A stretch of DNA of 10,748 nt, taken from assembly GCA_028565635.1 (NCBI GenBank), contig JAOXYB010047158.1, forward strand, positions 1-10,748, given 5' to 3'. Both the position numbers and the translations under genes were made by a program. Origin of the DNA: Phoronis ovalis (taxonomy: Eukaryota; Phoronida; Phoronidae). This document shows positions 1-9,042 of the stretch, in pieces. The number at the start of each line of letters is the position of its first letter. Position 1 is the first letter of the stretch. The notes below the pieces were generated by a model. The model was not told where the DNA came from and searched no databases. It saw only the letters and a program-made list of their open reading frames with translations.

Positions 1-185
1 ATGATTACGGACGTAGCCTTTTAAATCTTAATCATTTTAATGTGTTAAATTTGCTTTGCATGGTGCATGCCACTCAGCCACTGGCGCTTGGTCGTTTGAG
101 TTTTCCCGCTTACACATTGATCAACGACGTTCCGAGCCCCTTCCGTCGTCGGTCATCGAAGTATCAGAAGTTTGCCGTCTGCTAG
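1..185. other. CpG-enriched patch with a short open frame; possible exon or promoter edge
   Basis: This stretch has about 13 CpG dinucleotides, while most of the window has very few. On the plus strand a 41-codon frame runs from ATG at 60 to TAG at 183-185. Its peptide is mixed in composition and has a central basic RRRSS cluster. The start context is weak at -3 (T) but has G at +4. An AG at 74-75 after a moderately pyrimidine-containing stretch could instead be a splice acceptor, which would make this the last coding exon of an upstream gene. A third reading is a noncoding first exon of the gene at 2627; no strong GTRAGT donor is present (best candidate GTATCA at 161). I do not recognise the peptide. 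What is seen is base composition and one short frame; any role is inference. Confidence 0.25.
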
Positions 186-441
186 AAAACTTAGAGATTA
201 AGTTATTTAATATTATAAATAATTATAATAATAATATATAGGCTCAGTCAGGCCATATCTGGTATTTTAATATTTAAAATTTAGAAAGAAAGCATGTAAT
301 TTCTTCTAGGTAGGTAATTTTCAATTTGTATGTTTTTTTATCCATAAGTATAATGGGCCAGGCAGACCCAGTCAGTATGAAAGTGGGTACGCATGTTCCA
401 ACATGGCTTTTCAAAAAGGCCCTAATGAAGAGAAATTCTGT

Positions 442-557
442 AAAAAAATACACCTCTAAGGAAGTGAGTTTTTTGAAAAAATACACCCCTAAGGAAGTGA
501 CTTTTGGGAAAAAACACCCCTAACGCAGTGTCACACCTCAAAAAAACCACCCCTTTT
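442..557. repeat. Tandem repeat inside the inverted-repeat element, about 3.5 units of 31-34 bp
   Basis: Units start at 442, 476, 509 and 540. Each opens with an A-run followed by a CACCYCTAA-like core. Units 1 and 2 share the longer tail AAGGAAGTGA before a T/G-rich stretch; unit 3 diverges after CACCCCTAA, and unit 4 is cut short after CCACCCCTTTT. Variable-number internal repeats are common in MITEs and would give length polymorphism between copies. Confidence 0.65.
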
Positions 558-593
558 CGTGATCATGTTTTAGCTAAAAATCAGACACTAAGC

Positions 594-611
594 GCGTAAC
601 GCGCGTTACGC
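594..611. repeat. 18-bp perfect palindrome, CpG-rich
   Basis: The sequence GCGTAACGC followed by its exact reverse complement gives an 18-bp perfect palindrome with five CpG steps. It stands out in this CpG-poor, AT-rich window. It lies between the tandem repeat and the right arm of the transposon-like element, so it is probably a structural or protein-binding part of that element rather than a host regulatory site. Confidence 0.7.
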
Positions 612-699
612 ACCGGCGGTTTGAACATACCCTTTCACGCGAAATTTTGTTGGAACATGCGTATCCACTTTTATATTGACTGTCCCCCTGGCAGGCAGA

Positions 700-2478
700 T
701 TGCAAATAATGTGGACAACATCTTCCATTGGAGAACACCTGTTTTGATTTGTAATGCGCTTGCAGGTAAATCTATAGTTTGCACCTTGTCTGATTCTGAC
801 CAAGGGATTTTGCTGAAATTAGATTTGCATAACTAAATTAACAACACTCAGTACTATTTGTTCTAGTTGTCAAACTCACAGTACTAGTGTTTGTTGCAGC
901 TAGCAATATCTGCCACTTAAGCAAGATAGTCTAAGCCCTTATCAATCTAGCTGAACATACAGATAATTTCTTTGTAGACAAGGATCTGGTATACATTGTA
1001 CCTAATCTTGATGGGCTATTATAATGCTAATTTTATTTGTTTGTTTTTGTAGGCTATGGGATTTTCTGATAGATTTCACATCTCTATATGTGTTTTCTCA
1101 TAAATCTAATTTACCTGTTAAAGAAAATTAATAGCATCCCTATTTCATTAATTAGGTGCAAGGTACTCTTGACAAGTAAGTTGTCAGCACGGCATTGGTA
1201 GCTTGTTGAATATGTTTTGAATTTTCGCGTAACATACGTAATCAATTTACCTTTGAACTTATAAAACTTATATTCTGCAAATAATACTTCAGTATGGTTG
1301 CAATTCATTATTGAAAATATGATCGTTTTATACAGGCATTGGTGATTCCCAGATCCCCAGGATTGAGGCAACTGTATGTATGATATGCTTAATCAGGGGT
1401 TTAAGTTTTGAAAAACAAGCAGATATATGTTGTCGAGTACTACAAGAATTTATGATACTTATGGATTACAGAAGATTTAGACAGAAAAAAAATTAGGTTA
1501 AGAATTAATTTGTGTATTACACAAACATTGAAGGGACAAATTATATGGACATTTGTCTATTCATTATAATTTTACACAGGTGTAGGATTCAAAACATCAC
1601 TCGGACATAAACAAAAATTTCCTTTAAAATATAGGTTGCTGAGTAACAACTGAAAACACATTTCATTGAATTTCAACATAGTGGAAGAACAAAGTTTATT
1701 TCTATTTTTATATAAGGTATATGGTTAAAATATATTTCAATGTTGCATATGTATACAGAGCTGACAGAATGATGTATTACCACACTGAAGACCATTTCTG
1801 TGGAATACAGTTATAAATATTGAGTTAGAAAACATAGTAGTTTAATATTAGATTTAATATCCTAATTGCCTCACAGTGTTATTTTGAAGTCAGTATACAG
1901 TTAGATTATCAGTATGACAGTCAGAGAATTAAGGTCACCTTAGCATTCTTAGAAACTGTTGTTTTTATTAAAATTTTTTTAAAATGAAGTTTTTAAGGTA
2001 TATGTTGATATCCCTGTGGTTCAACTATGACAATGAATCTAAAATATGGATACAAGTGTCTGCAGGCAAACTTGATGTATAGCAAAAGTTGAGGTCAGGA
2101 AATAATTACTTGTTTAAAAATTAATCTTTGCTATTTGCTTTTTTCTTTTTGCTTAGCAACAATAAATGCAGATCTGCTTTCCCATGTCTGCTTCTTACAT
2201 GATGGTTCCACTGTAAATTCAGATATCAAAAAGTGATGGATAAAGACAGTTTGGATAAATTACTAGTCGGGCTATTATGTTTAATAAATAATTGATTTTT
2301 GTAAATGAATGTTATTTTAGACAGATTGCAGATTTCAGTAACTCTTTTTTCAAGTGCTTTGCCTATTAACACCAGAACATTCAGTAAAAGACTGCAGATT
2401 CTTGATAAACTAGCATCCAGGAAATATCAAAATGCTTTCACAATGAGAACTAATTTTAATTACCGACTTTTATTTCAG
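700..2478. other. AT-rich noncoding stretch upstream of the coding exon
   Basis: No coding region is supportable here on either strand. The longest frames (for example about 86 codons on the minus strand at 1111-1371 and about 60 codons just before 2487) have biased, low-complexity compositions typical of chance frames in AT-rich DNA. A good splice-donor-like site lies at 766 (TGCAG followed by GTAAAT). A small 6-bp-stem foldback, TGACAA with TTGTCA, sits at 1170-1186 around a GTAAG. The likeliest reading is 5' flank or a 5' UTR intron of the gene whose coding starts at 2627. Confidence 0.5.
761..771 (+). other. Candidate splice donor of a noncoding upstream exon
   Basis: TGCAG followed by GTAAATC is a strong donor match, with the cut after 765. 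The 12-mer spanning 758-769 is identical to the one around the real-looking donor at 2923-2934. If used, an upstream noncoding exon ending at 765 could splice to the acceptor near 2478. The upstream boundary cannot be placed, so this remains a possibility only. Confidence 0.2.
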
Positions 2479-2492
2479 ATTTGGTAATACAG
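2467..2492 (+). other. Candidate splice acceptor(s) before the coding exon
   Basis: A pyrimidine-rich run ending TTTATTTCAG places an acceptor after 2478. A second AG follows at 2491-2492 (AATACAG), and a third, weaker one at 2559-2560 (CACACAG). The first has the best polypyrimidine tract. If it is used, the exon holding the start codon begins at 2479 and there is at least one upstream noncoding exon. If transcription begins nearby instead, none of these sites is used. Confidence 0.4.
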
Positions 2493-2626
2493 GTCTGTTT
2501 GTACTGCTCATGTTTTGAAGAATTGCCTATCTGGAAAAGTGGTTACTTATCTACACACAGTTGGATTACACTTTATTAGTTAATGAAAGATATGATTTAA
2601 CACGTTTTATTAAAAGAACAATTATC
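2479..2626 (+). other. Probable 5' UTR segment with two tiny upstream ORFs
   Basis: An in-frame TGA at 2516-2518 precedes the coding start at 2627, and no in-frame ATG lies between them, which supports 2627 as the start. Two upstream ATGs occur. One at 2510 opens a two-codon frame ended by that TGA. One at 2583 opens a five-codon frame ending TAA at 2598-2600, containing a second ATG at 2592 in the same frame. Short upstream ORFs commonly reduce initiation at the main ATG and allow stress-dependent control. Whether they act here depends on where the transcript and exon begin. Confidence 0.4.
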
Positions 2627-2930
2627 ATGGGAGATAAATTACGATTAAATCTACACGGAGAAGGAGAGAAACCTCGTCATCGAAGTGAACAGCCTCCAGT
2701 TACGAGCCCCAATATAGCATCGTCGTCTTGGAGACAAAGAAGTCATTCTGTCCTGTCACCCCTTACACCTGGCACACCAAGTCGCAGCCCGACCCTCAGT
2801 CCTGCGGGATCATATAGCAATCTCCCAGGAGGAATTGTCAGCCCAGGTCGTAGAGCCAGTGGAGTATTCAGTCCAGGTCATGGGCAGCTTACATCGCAGA
2901 AGATAACGGCTACAATACAGCAGCTTGCAG
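2627..2930 (+). CDS. First coding exon: basic Ser/Pro-rich disordered N-terminus of an unassigned protein (partial)
   Basis: The exon encodes 101 full codons plus one base, then stops at a canonical donor (GCAG followed by GTAAGT at 2931), so the intron is phase 1. The ATG has a good Kozak context (A at -3, G at +4) and an in-frame stop upstream. The frame runs on past the donor to a stop in the 3040s, but that tail looks intronic. The peptide starts MGDKLRLNLHGEGEK and has no cysteine, no signal peptide and no membrane segment. It carries eight Ser/Thr-Pro sites (S27, S44, T47, T50, S54, S58, S72, S82), a PKA/basophilic-type RRAS at 75-78, and two SPG motifs at 72 and 82. The last ten or so residues (QKITATIQQLA) look helical and may begin a folded region in the next exon. 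Proline-directed kinase control or 14-3-3 binding is inferred from motif density. I do not recognise the family; a cytoplasmic or nuclear regulatory, scaffold or kinase-related protein would fit. Confidence 0.82.
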
Positions 2931-2936
2931 GTAAGT
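2928..2936 (+). other. Splice donor of the first coding exon
   Basis: CAG followed by GTAAGT is a perfect match to the metazoan U1 donor consensus. It splits a Gly codon after its first base (phase 1). Coding character (balanced codons, Pro/Ser richness) stops here and AT-rich sequence with frequent stops begins shortly afterwards. Confidence 0.85.
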
Positions 2937-3126
2937 TGTGTAATGTTGATAAAAAGCCACATAGGACATGTCGCTCTTACTCCCAAGTCTCACTACCAAA
3001 TTATTTTTGTGTTGTTCATAGAATATACAAATTACTTTATTCAGTGAGCTAGTAAAATAGGAAATTTGAGGGAAAAGAATGGATAAATGAACAATTCCAA
3101 TGCAAATGTAGCATGTGTATATCGAC

Positions 3127-3168
3127 TCTAGGATATATAATACTCTTAAGAGTTATAAATATCCTAGA
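3127..3168. repeat. 42-bp near-perfect loopless palindrome
   Basis: Positions 3127-3147 pair with 3148-3168 at 18 of 21 positions. The mismatches are 3137/3158, 3140/3155 and 3141/3154. The centre is a perfect ACTCTTAAGAGT, and the outer ten pairs (TCTAGGATAT) are also perfect. There is no spacer, so as DNA it could extrude a cruciform, while as RNA it would form a tight stem with a very small terminal loop. It lies about 200 bp inside the intron. It may be a remnant of a tiny inverted-repeat element or a dyad-symmetric protein site. Confidence 0.75.
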
Positions 3169-3924
3169 TCCACTGAATCAAGTTGAGGAGTTGGACTAAC
3201 AGCTCATTAAAACAAGCTACTGTCATGTACACAATATAACACTCTGAAACCTAGCATCCATCCTATGTGTCTCCCCAAAAATGTGAAGTTACTAGCACTG
3301 TACAAGCAGTATTGAATGCTTACTACCAGCTATTAAAACATACTTTTTTAAAATTTTGAATGTTGCTTTTTAGTTTATCTAGACATTTCAGTGTAAAAAT
3401 AAAGAGTTTGTGACTTGAAATCTGTTTATATATATGCATTAGTCTTTTATGTTTCTGCAGTTAATTGAACCACAGGTGTTCTCTGTGTTCTTAAGGTTAA
3501 AATGTATATTCATACTAAGGGGACAAAGTAGCTCTGATTTGAACAATGTGGAATCAATAGGTCTGTCTAGTCTGGATAATAAGTACCAGCAGATTTCTGC
3601 ATATTCACATTTATAGTTAGTAGACCAGCATTGGTATTCAAGTGCCCTTTTATCATAAACTAACTGTAATATTCAGCCCATTTTTCCTGCCTTCCCTTAT
3701 CTATATTCAAACAGCCTGTAACAATCAAGGAATAATATGTTTGTATAAATTATAATGAATACAAATAAAAGCAGTTGTAAAGAGCACATTTACCTGTTGA
3801 TGTTTACTTTTGTATTCAGATACATGACATTGTTTGTTTTATATTGAATGATCACCTGTATAGAGTGTCCATCAATTTTAGGGTTTTAGCCTGTGTTCTA
3901 TAAAAAGATAGGTTTATTCAAAAG

Positions 3925-3974
3925 TTCACCCATAGAGTGGACATATCTGGGGGACATAGACATCCTATGGTGAA
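3925..3974. repeat. Imperfect 50-nt foldback
   Basis: TTCACCCATAG at 3925-3935 is complementary to CTATGGTGAA at 3965-3974 with one bulged C. The intervening bases include a partial direct repeat, GGACATA (3939 and 3952). A ten-pair stem with a 29-base loop can arise by chance in a window this size, so no function is claimed. Confidence 0.35.
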
Positions 3975-4526
3975 ATCATGCACTTTAACCAAATTTAGAG
4001 CCGACGCTTGTTGGTGGATTGGGTTTGCAAATGTTGCTCTCATGACTATCTCAGTCTGTGTTTGAGGAAAACTATAAAAAATTGTGATGAATTCATCTTC
4101 TTGCTAAACTGAAGGCAGACTATTAAAATTGTGTGGAGTTAATTCTTGATAAATTATTGCCAGTAATTGGAATTATTGAAATATTAACAGGTATTAACTT
4201 AATCATTTTATGTGAGCAATCGACAGTAAATCACAATCCCATGTATATATAAATTAAAGAGTCTGATACACTTTCTAATTTAAAAGTATTAAGCATTTCT
4301 GATTAATGACATTTTATTTATCTTACTGTTGTCTGTGAACCATGATTCTACTTAACACCTATTAAATTAAGAAACAGAAAGATTTATAGTCAGTGTACTG
4401 ATGTGAACTTTAAAGCAATTGCAAGTGTGATAAATTTTGATGTTGTGTAAGGTTAAAGAGATAAGAGGCTACCTCATTTTAGTCTTTCATTAGTGAGTGA
4501 ATATTAGAGGCTATATTGATTTATAA

Positions 4527-4733
4527 TTAAACAGCAAAGTAGCAAGGAAATCTGTGCACAAGTACACTTGTAAACAGTGTGAACAGTTGTATAGTGTGGG
4601 TCTTGCAAGTGTTTGGAATCTTAATTGCCCAAAGTGTAGTAAATGTTTTTCACCTTCATTTAAGCATGCATGCCCATGTGTAGTGTTTAAATGCTCTGTA
4701 CATCTATACACAGTAAGGTTATATGTCATGTAA
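4527..4733 (+). pseudogene. Cys-rich open frame resembling a decayed C2H2 zinc-finger array
   Basis: A 68-codon plus-strand frame opens after TAA at 4524 and ends at TAA 4731-4733. It has no ATG before its last codon. It contains YTCKQCEQLY (from 4563), then CPKCSKCF, then KCSVHLY. The first two match the opening half of a C2H2 finger, C-x2-C-x3-[F/Y]. In the third, the second Cys would be replaced by His. The spacing between finger starts is 19 and 22 residues instead of the usual 28, and the zinc-binding His pairs are missing or displaced. No finger could therefore fold as written. This fits an old retrocopy or exon fragment that has lost bases. The alternative is chance, because TGT (Cys) codons are frequent in TG-rich DNA. 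An overlapping 107-codon minus-strand frame (4511-4834) is treated as a shadow. Confidence 0.3.
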
Positions 4734-6269
4734 ATATTGTGTATTTTTTTGTTTTTATAAATAATTGTAATATGACATTTTTGTCTAGCTGCAGTCAGAG
4801 CCTGGAGCAGAGGTCTCATTACAGGTTTTTTCATATTTTATTTACATTTATGCATATGAAATGAAAGACTGAAGCTCAAATGTCAGTGGATGTGATTATT
4901 AATGACATAGTTATGTTTATTAATTATGATTTAGTCATAAAGTCCAAACATTATTTTATGCACACTGAGTGTCAAATTGTGTATGTATATGTGTGTATAC
5001 ACCTACTGCCAAGATTAGCAGTGACATTGATATGTATAACACAGAGTCAATTAGCATAAAAAATATAACAAGGAGAAACTGATAGCAGATTATTCATACA
5101 GGCAATAGAAATAAAAATGTCAGGCAATATATGAAACTTGGCCATAAATGTGAGTATTTACATCCCACATATGTCTGTATGTCCAAAACTAAAATGTGTT
5201 GCATGAAAGTGAGTGTTGTATAGGCTGTATTGTAACTGATTCTAGAACATGCATGTATTATCGTACATTCTGAAGAAAGAGGATATCATAAAATATTAAG
5301 ATTGATGTTCCATTATTAAATCATGAACACTGTCTGTCTTATTAAATAAAGTTCATTTATTTTCCTTCCTAGTTACTAGAATTTATATTTTGCCAAAGTA
5401 ACATCCTGACTAAAATAACATGACACCACCCCTTTAAGCACTGAAACATACTCATAATGAAATCCTAGATCCTGCTACAATTTAGTTTAAACCGAATGAC
5501 CCCTGGGTATATATTTGGCAAGTTACTATTTATGGTAAATTTGACTATAACTATACCAGTTAAATACAAGTGTGTGTATTTATTGTGTTAATGTCCAAGC
5601 CATGAGGCTCATTATGCTGCTAGTCTAACTTTTTAACAATATATTTATTATATTTCATCAGGAACCCCTCGGTTTATATTATTTAACATGCTTTTATTAC
5701 AAATTAAATTGGTTTGTATAGTAGCTAATAGATACATGGATGTCCTGCTGTTGTGTAGAATCAAGTCAAACCATCAACAGGGTATTAGAACAGGATAGTC
5801 ATGAAGTTTCCATAACACATTGAGGATTAGAATGTATCTAGACAGAATTTGTTATTTGAAATATTCAATGCAATTATGTTTGTAGAATAGAATTTTATGC
5901 AATTAAATTTCAAAGTTTTTTTGTTTTAGATGTTTTACTATATGCCATCCTGCATATTTTATGTGAAACATGAAAAAGATGTGATTTTAAAAGAAACCGT
6001 TGCATTAATTATACAGTATACACTGTACAGTATTCTTAAAATGCAGTGGATGTCGTTTATATTTCGGAATAACAAGGTACATTTATAATGCATAAACTAT
6101 GAAGGGCAGGCAAAAACAATTTATGAATATTAATATTAAAGCATGATATCAATTTTGTAATTATCTTGGCCATACAGATTTTAAAAAATCTTTTTAGATA
6201 AAGGTGATGTTAATTTTTGCATAAAAGTATCGGATGATCTATTTTACCTGTTCAAGTTTACTAAGTTTT

Positions 6270-6299
6270 AATTTATTTTTATTTAATTTATTTTTATTT
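6270..6299. repeat. Two exact tandem copies of a 15-bp AT-only unit
   Basis: The unit AATTTATTTTTATTT is repeated at 6270-6284 and 6285-6299. It is a simple-sequence duplication of the type made by replication slippage; no function is suggested. Confidence 0.8.
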
Positions 6300-8860
6300 A
6301 AGTTCTCTACAAAACAAACATTTTATTTTTGTAAAATCTAAGGAAACTGTAAGAGGGGACAAACAGTATTAAACAGGTGTCAAGTATTTATTTCAGCCTT
6401 ACTTTGAAACAGTTTTAATAAGCAAATTATATATTGGTCATATCTAATATTCAGTGAGATTGCCTGTCACATTCATTATGTTGGTCACAAAGTCATAACT
6501 GATCTGTTTATGTTCAGGTATAGCTTGCTGTCATTTACATTTAATATTTACACACCTGTATCTCATTATAGTTTTTCAATATTTATTATCTGCTATCTAC
6601 TGCCAATAACCTGTCATTGCCTTGAATTACCATTGAGTTTACTACTGAAGCGCAGTGCTATAGAAGAAAATAAAATAATAACATTTCAAATTATATTTTC
6701 TCGCTGGAAATGAAAAACGATCTTGGTTGCTGAAAAGTATACAGTTTTCTAAGAATTTATTTTTATGTTCACATCAGCATAAGAATTATAAAAATCCCAT
6801 GGTGTGAACACAGTGTATGTATATATATTGTACTGTATGTTTACATGTAATAGTTTGATTTCTTAGCAACCTGTTAGCACCATATCCACAAATAGCACAA
6901 ACATTTTTAACAAGCTATCAAAATAACTCCTGTATTCATATTATCACTTCTATCAGTTTTCAACACTTGAACTCTCATTGATAAGCTGATCTGCTAGTTG
7001 TGGTAATTAAAGTACATGAAAAACTTAGTAATGTACTAGTGCAAACTTTTCTAACATATGTCTGTTTAACAGGCACCTGTTCTTTTTTATCGCACCCAAT
7101 CTCCAATTAGTAAAAAATATTTGGTGAATACTGAAAAAAGGGTGAAATTACACCACTGTGACATTCCAACGTTTCTTTTCTAAATAAAAACACTATTTGA
7201 ATTTCTGGTTCAGCAATAAATTTTGATGTTTTAAAATTACAGATCAATGGAATAAACTGTACAATTTTACGTTACTGTATAGTTATCACAGTTGAACAGG
7301 TACTGCTATGCTATTATTTACAAAGGTTCATTTTACAATGTCAGTTTTTTTTAACAAAGTTCTAGTGACCCCAATCTGACTTCCAGTAGTTAATAATTGC
7401 AAACCTCCCCAGGGAAGCATGGGACCTTGTAAATTGAATTAGAGTAAAATTGACTGTTTTATAGGTCAACTTTCCTTCATAGGACTTCATGTGTTAAATG
7501 CTACAACACCATTATAAAAACACCTGCATGTTTTTTTTTTACTATTCTCTCACATCATATCATTTTTGTTATCATCTGAGGTTTCCATTCATAAACTCAC
7601 ACTTTCATTAATTTTGCATGCAATCTGAGAAACTAATTATTATTTCCCTGGTGAATGTCTTTTTAAAAATTAATGACATGTTAGATGTTGTGTAAGCCGG
7701 GGGTTTGTTTATATATTAATTCATCTCTTGACCACACTGACTATACATTGGAGAAATAAGCCACCTTTAGATTTTGTAGTATATTTTTGAGGCATATAGG
7801 CAGATACATTTTCTGTATTTTGTAGATTGTATTTTGGTATCATGTATGAGAGCTTTTCTTTTTGAAGCATATTCCTGTATATATGTTGTAGATTGTGAAT
7901 GATATATTGTGTGCATTTGAGTTTTCCTCCTGCCCATAATTACCTGTTTGCTGATAAAATTCTATTCTATAATCATAACCTCACACAATGAACATCTTAA
8001 ATACCTGTGAAATATGTGGTTATCATTATGTAATATTACTACTATTTAACTGTAACTGTACACTGGATAATTGAGTCATTATTTTCCCATCTTTGTGTTC
8101 ATTATGACAAGATTATAAACTGTTATCTAGATAATGATAAGTGGGTGGTTGTCCTTGAGACTAGATAGTGAGGCCATCTAGTGAACAAAACAAGACATTA
8201 AAATAAATCTCTTTCCTTCACTAGTACACAACCAGGAATTCAATGAAATGTTATTCTTTCTTTCATTAGTATTGATTTCCCTGTATGCTTCGATAAGTAA
8301 CAGAATATATTATTTTTATGAAAAAATAAAGAAAACGGAAAAAATCACATAGTAGCAGCCGTATACTTTTTTTATAAATTCATAATACAGTGATTGCTTG
8401 TACTGTACCTAAAATTTTTCACGAACTCCTTATATCAAAATCTAGATTTCTTTTTAAAAGTACATTTCATTGCATTCAGATATTACTTGGATGTGAATTA
8501 ATATTTACTCAAGATATATCAATCCACTTAAAACCAGTGGAGCAAAGCAAAATTTTCAAAACATAGTACTAACAAATGCAAACACATGCATCTATTTGAT
8601 AAACCAAGCCATCAACACGTTTTGCTGAATATAAACCCTTCTGTTTGTTAATATTCATGCCTATTATATTTATCCATTTTTGTGACTCCAAGCATCAAAT
8701 CAATGGATTGTTTACACAATACCTTTTCAGTGAATTCAGCCAGTATTGTGTTTAGTTAGACATTTAGCAGTGAAGAATGGTTTTGTTAATCTTATCCAGA
8801 TCTATAATACAGCTTTATGAGAGTATTGCTAATGTACTTGACCCTGGTTGATCAAAACTT

Positions 8861-8928
8861 TGATACCTTTCAATTAATAGTGTTAATCCAGCTACCTGAT
8901 GATTAGGATTAAAGGCTACCAGGTATCA
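8861..8928. repeat. 68-nt two-stem foldback
   Basis: TGATACCT at 8861-8868 is the exact complement of AGGTATCA at 8921-8928. Inside, TTAATCC at 8883-8889 pairs exactly with GGATTAA at 8906-8912. The two stems are nested but separated by an asymmetric internal loop (14 and 8 bases), which is poor for a classical microRNA precursor. GCTACC also occurs twice (8891 and 8915). The nested arrangement is less expected by chance than either stem alone. Confidence 0.45.
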
Positions 8929-9010
8929 TACATTTGGATAGATTGATAAATTACCTGTCTGCTTGGTGATTATAATAAGCACCAGTCCTATGTACTGGAA
9001 CCATGCTATT

Positions 9011-9042
9011 ATGCACAAAGTATTAATGTTATACAAGTGCAT
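9011..9042. repeat. 32-nt hairpin with interrupted stem
   Basis: ATGCAC (9011-9016) pairs with GTGCAT (9037-9042), and GTAT (9020-9023) pairs with ATAC (9031-9034), around a seven-base loop. A competing longer-range pairing joins AACCATGC (8999-9006) with GCATGGTT (9039-9046). The two cannot form together, which would allow alternative folds if the region is transcribed. No function is claimed. Confidence 0.4.

Larger units (their letters stand above)
357..699. mobile_element. Short non-autonomous inverted-repeat transposon (MITE-like), possibly hAT-type
   Basis: Positions 357-403 and 648-692 are inverted copies of each other. The inner 17 bases of the left arm (387-403) match the complement of the right arm with one mismatch. 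The outer parts match with a few substitutions and a 2-base gap. The arms enclose about 245 bases containing a tandem repeat (442-557) and a CpG-rich palindrome (594-611). No transposase frame fits in this length, so the element would depend on enzymes supplied elsewhere. The right end read inward begins CAGGGG, which resembles hAT-superfamily ends, and the 8-mer CAGGCAGA occurs at 359-366 and 692-699. However, the 8-mer overlaps the left arm, so it is not a clean target-site duplication. Short open frames here read through the arms on both strands and are by-products of the repeat. The superfamily assignment is tentative. Confidence 0.6.

Noticed and set aside
326-836. Several 65-71 codon frames on both strands across the inverted-repeat element
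   Set aside because: The similar peptides on opposite strands (sharing THVPT) are simply the two inverted arms translated; they do not indicate a transposase or host protein.
1111-1371. 86-codon minus-strand open frame
   Set aside because: Lys/Phe/Tyr/Ile-rich composition typical of AT-rich noncoding DNA, with no known motif.
2305-2487. 60-codon open frame just before the coding exon
   Set aside because: It is in a different frame from the exon, runs across the candidate acceptor, and has no family resemblance.
2931-3052. Extension of the coding frame past the GTAAGT donor
   Set aside because: The donor is a perfect consensus and the composition changes after it; the extra 60 or so residues look like read-through of intron. 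An intron-retained short isoform is possible but unsupported.
4511-4834. 107-codon minus-strand open frame
   Set aside because: It overlaps the plus-strand Cys-rich relict, has no recognisable domain and mixed low-information composition, and shows no promoter or splice context; best read as a shadow or chance frame.
4979-5000. GT/AT-rich simple sequence
   Set aside because: Short imperfect microsatellite, ordinary for an animal intron.
6510-6713. 67-codon plus-strand frame rich in Leu, Ile, Phe, Ser and Tyr, membrane-like
   Set aside because: Hydrophobic peptides arise easily from T-rich DNA; no start context, splice sites or family match.
7376-7436. Higher-GC patch between a CCAG and a GTAAAT, considered as a micro-exon
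   Set aside because: It contains stop codons in the relevant frames, and the polypyrimidine tract is weak.
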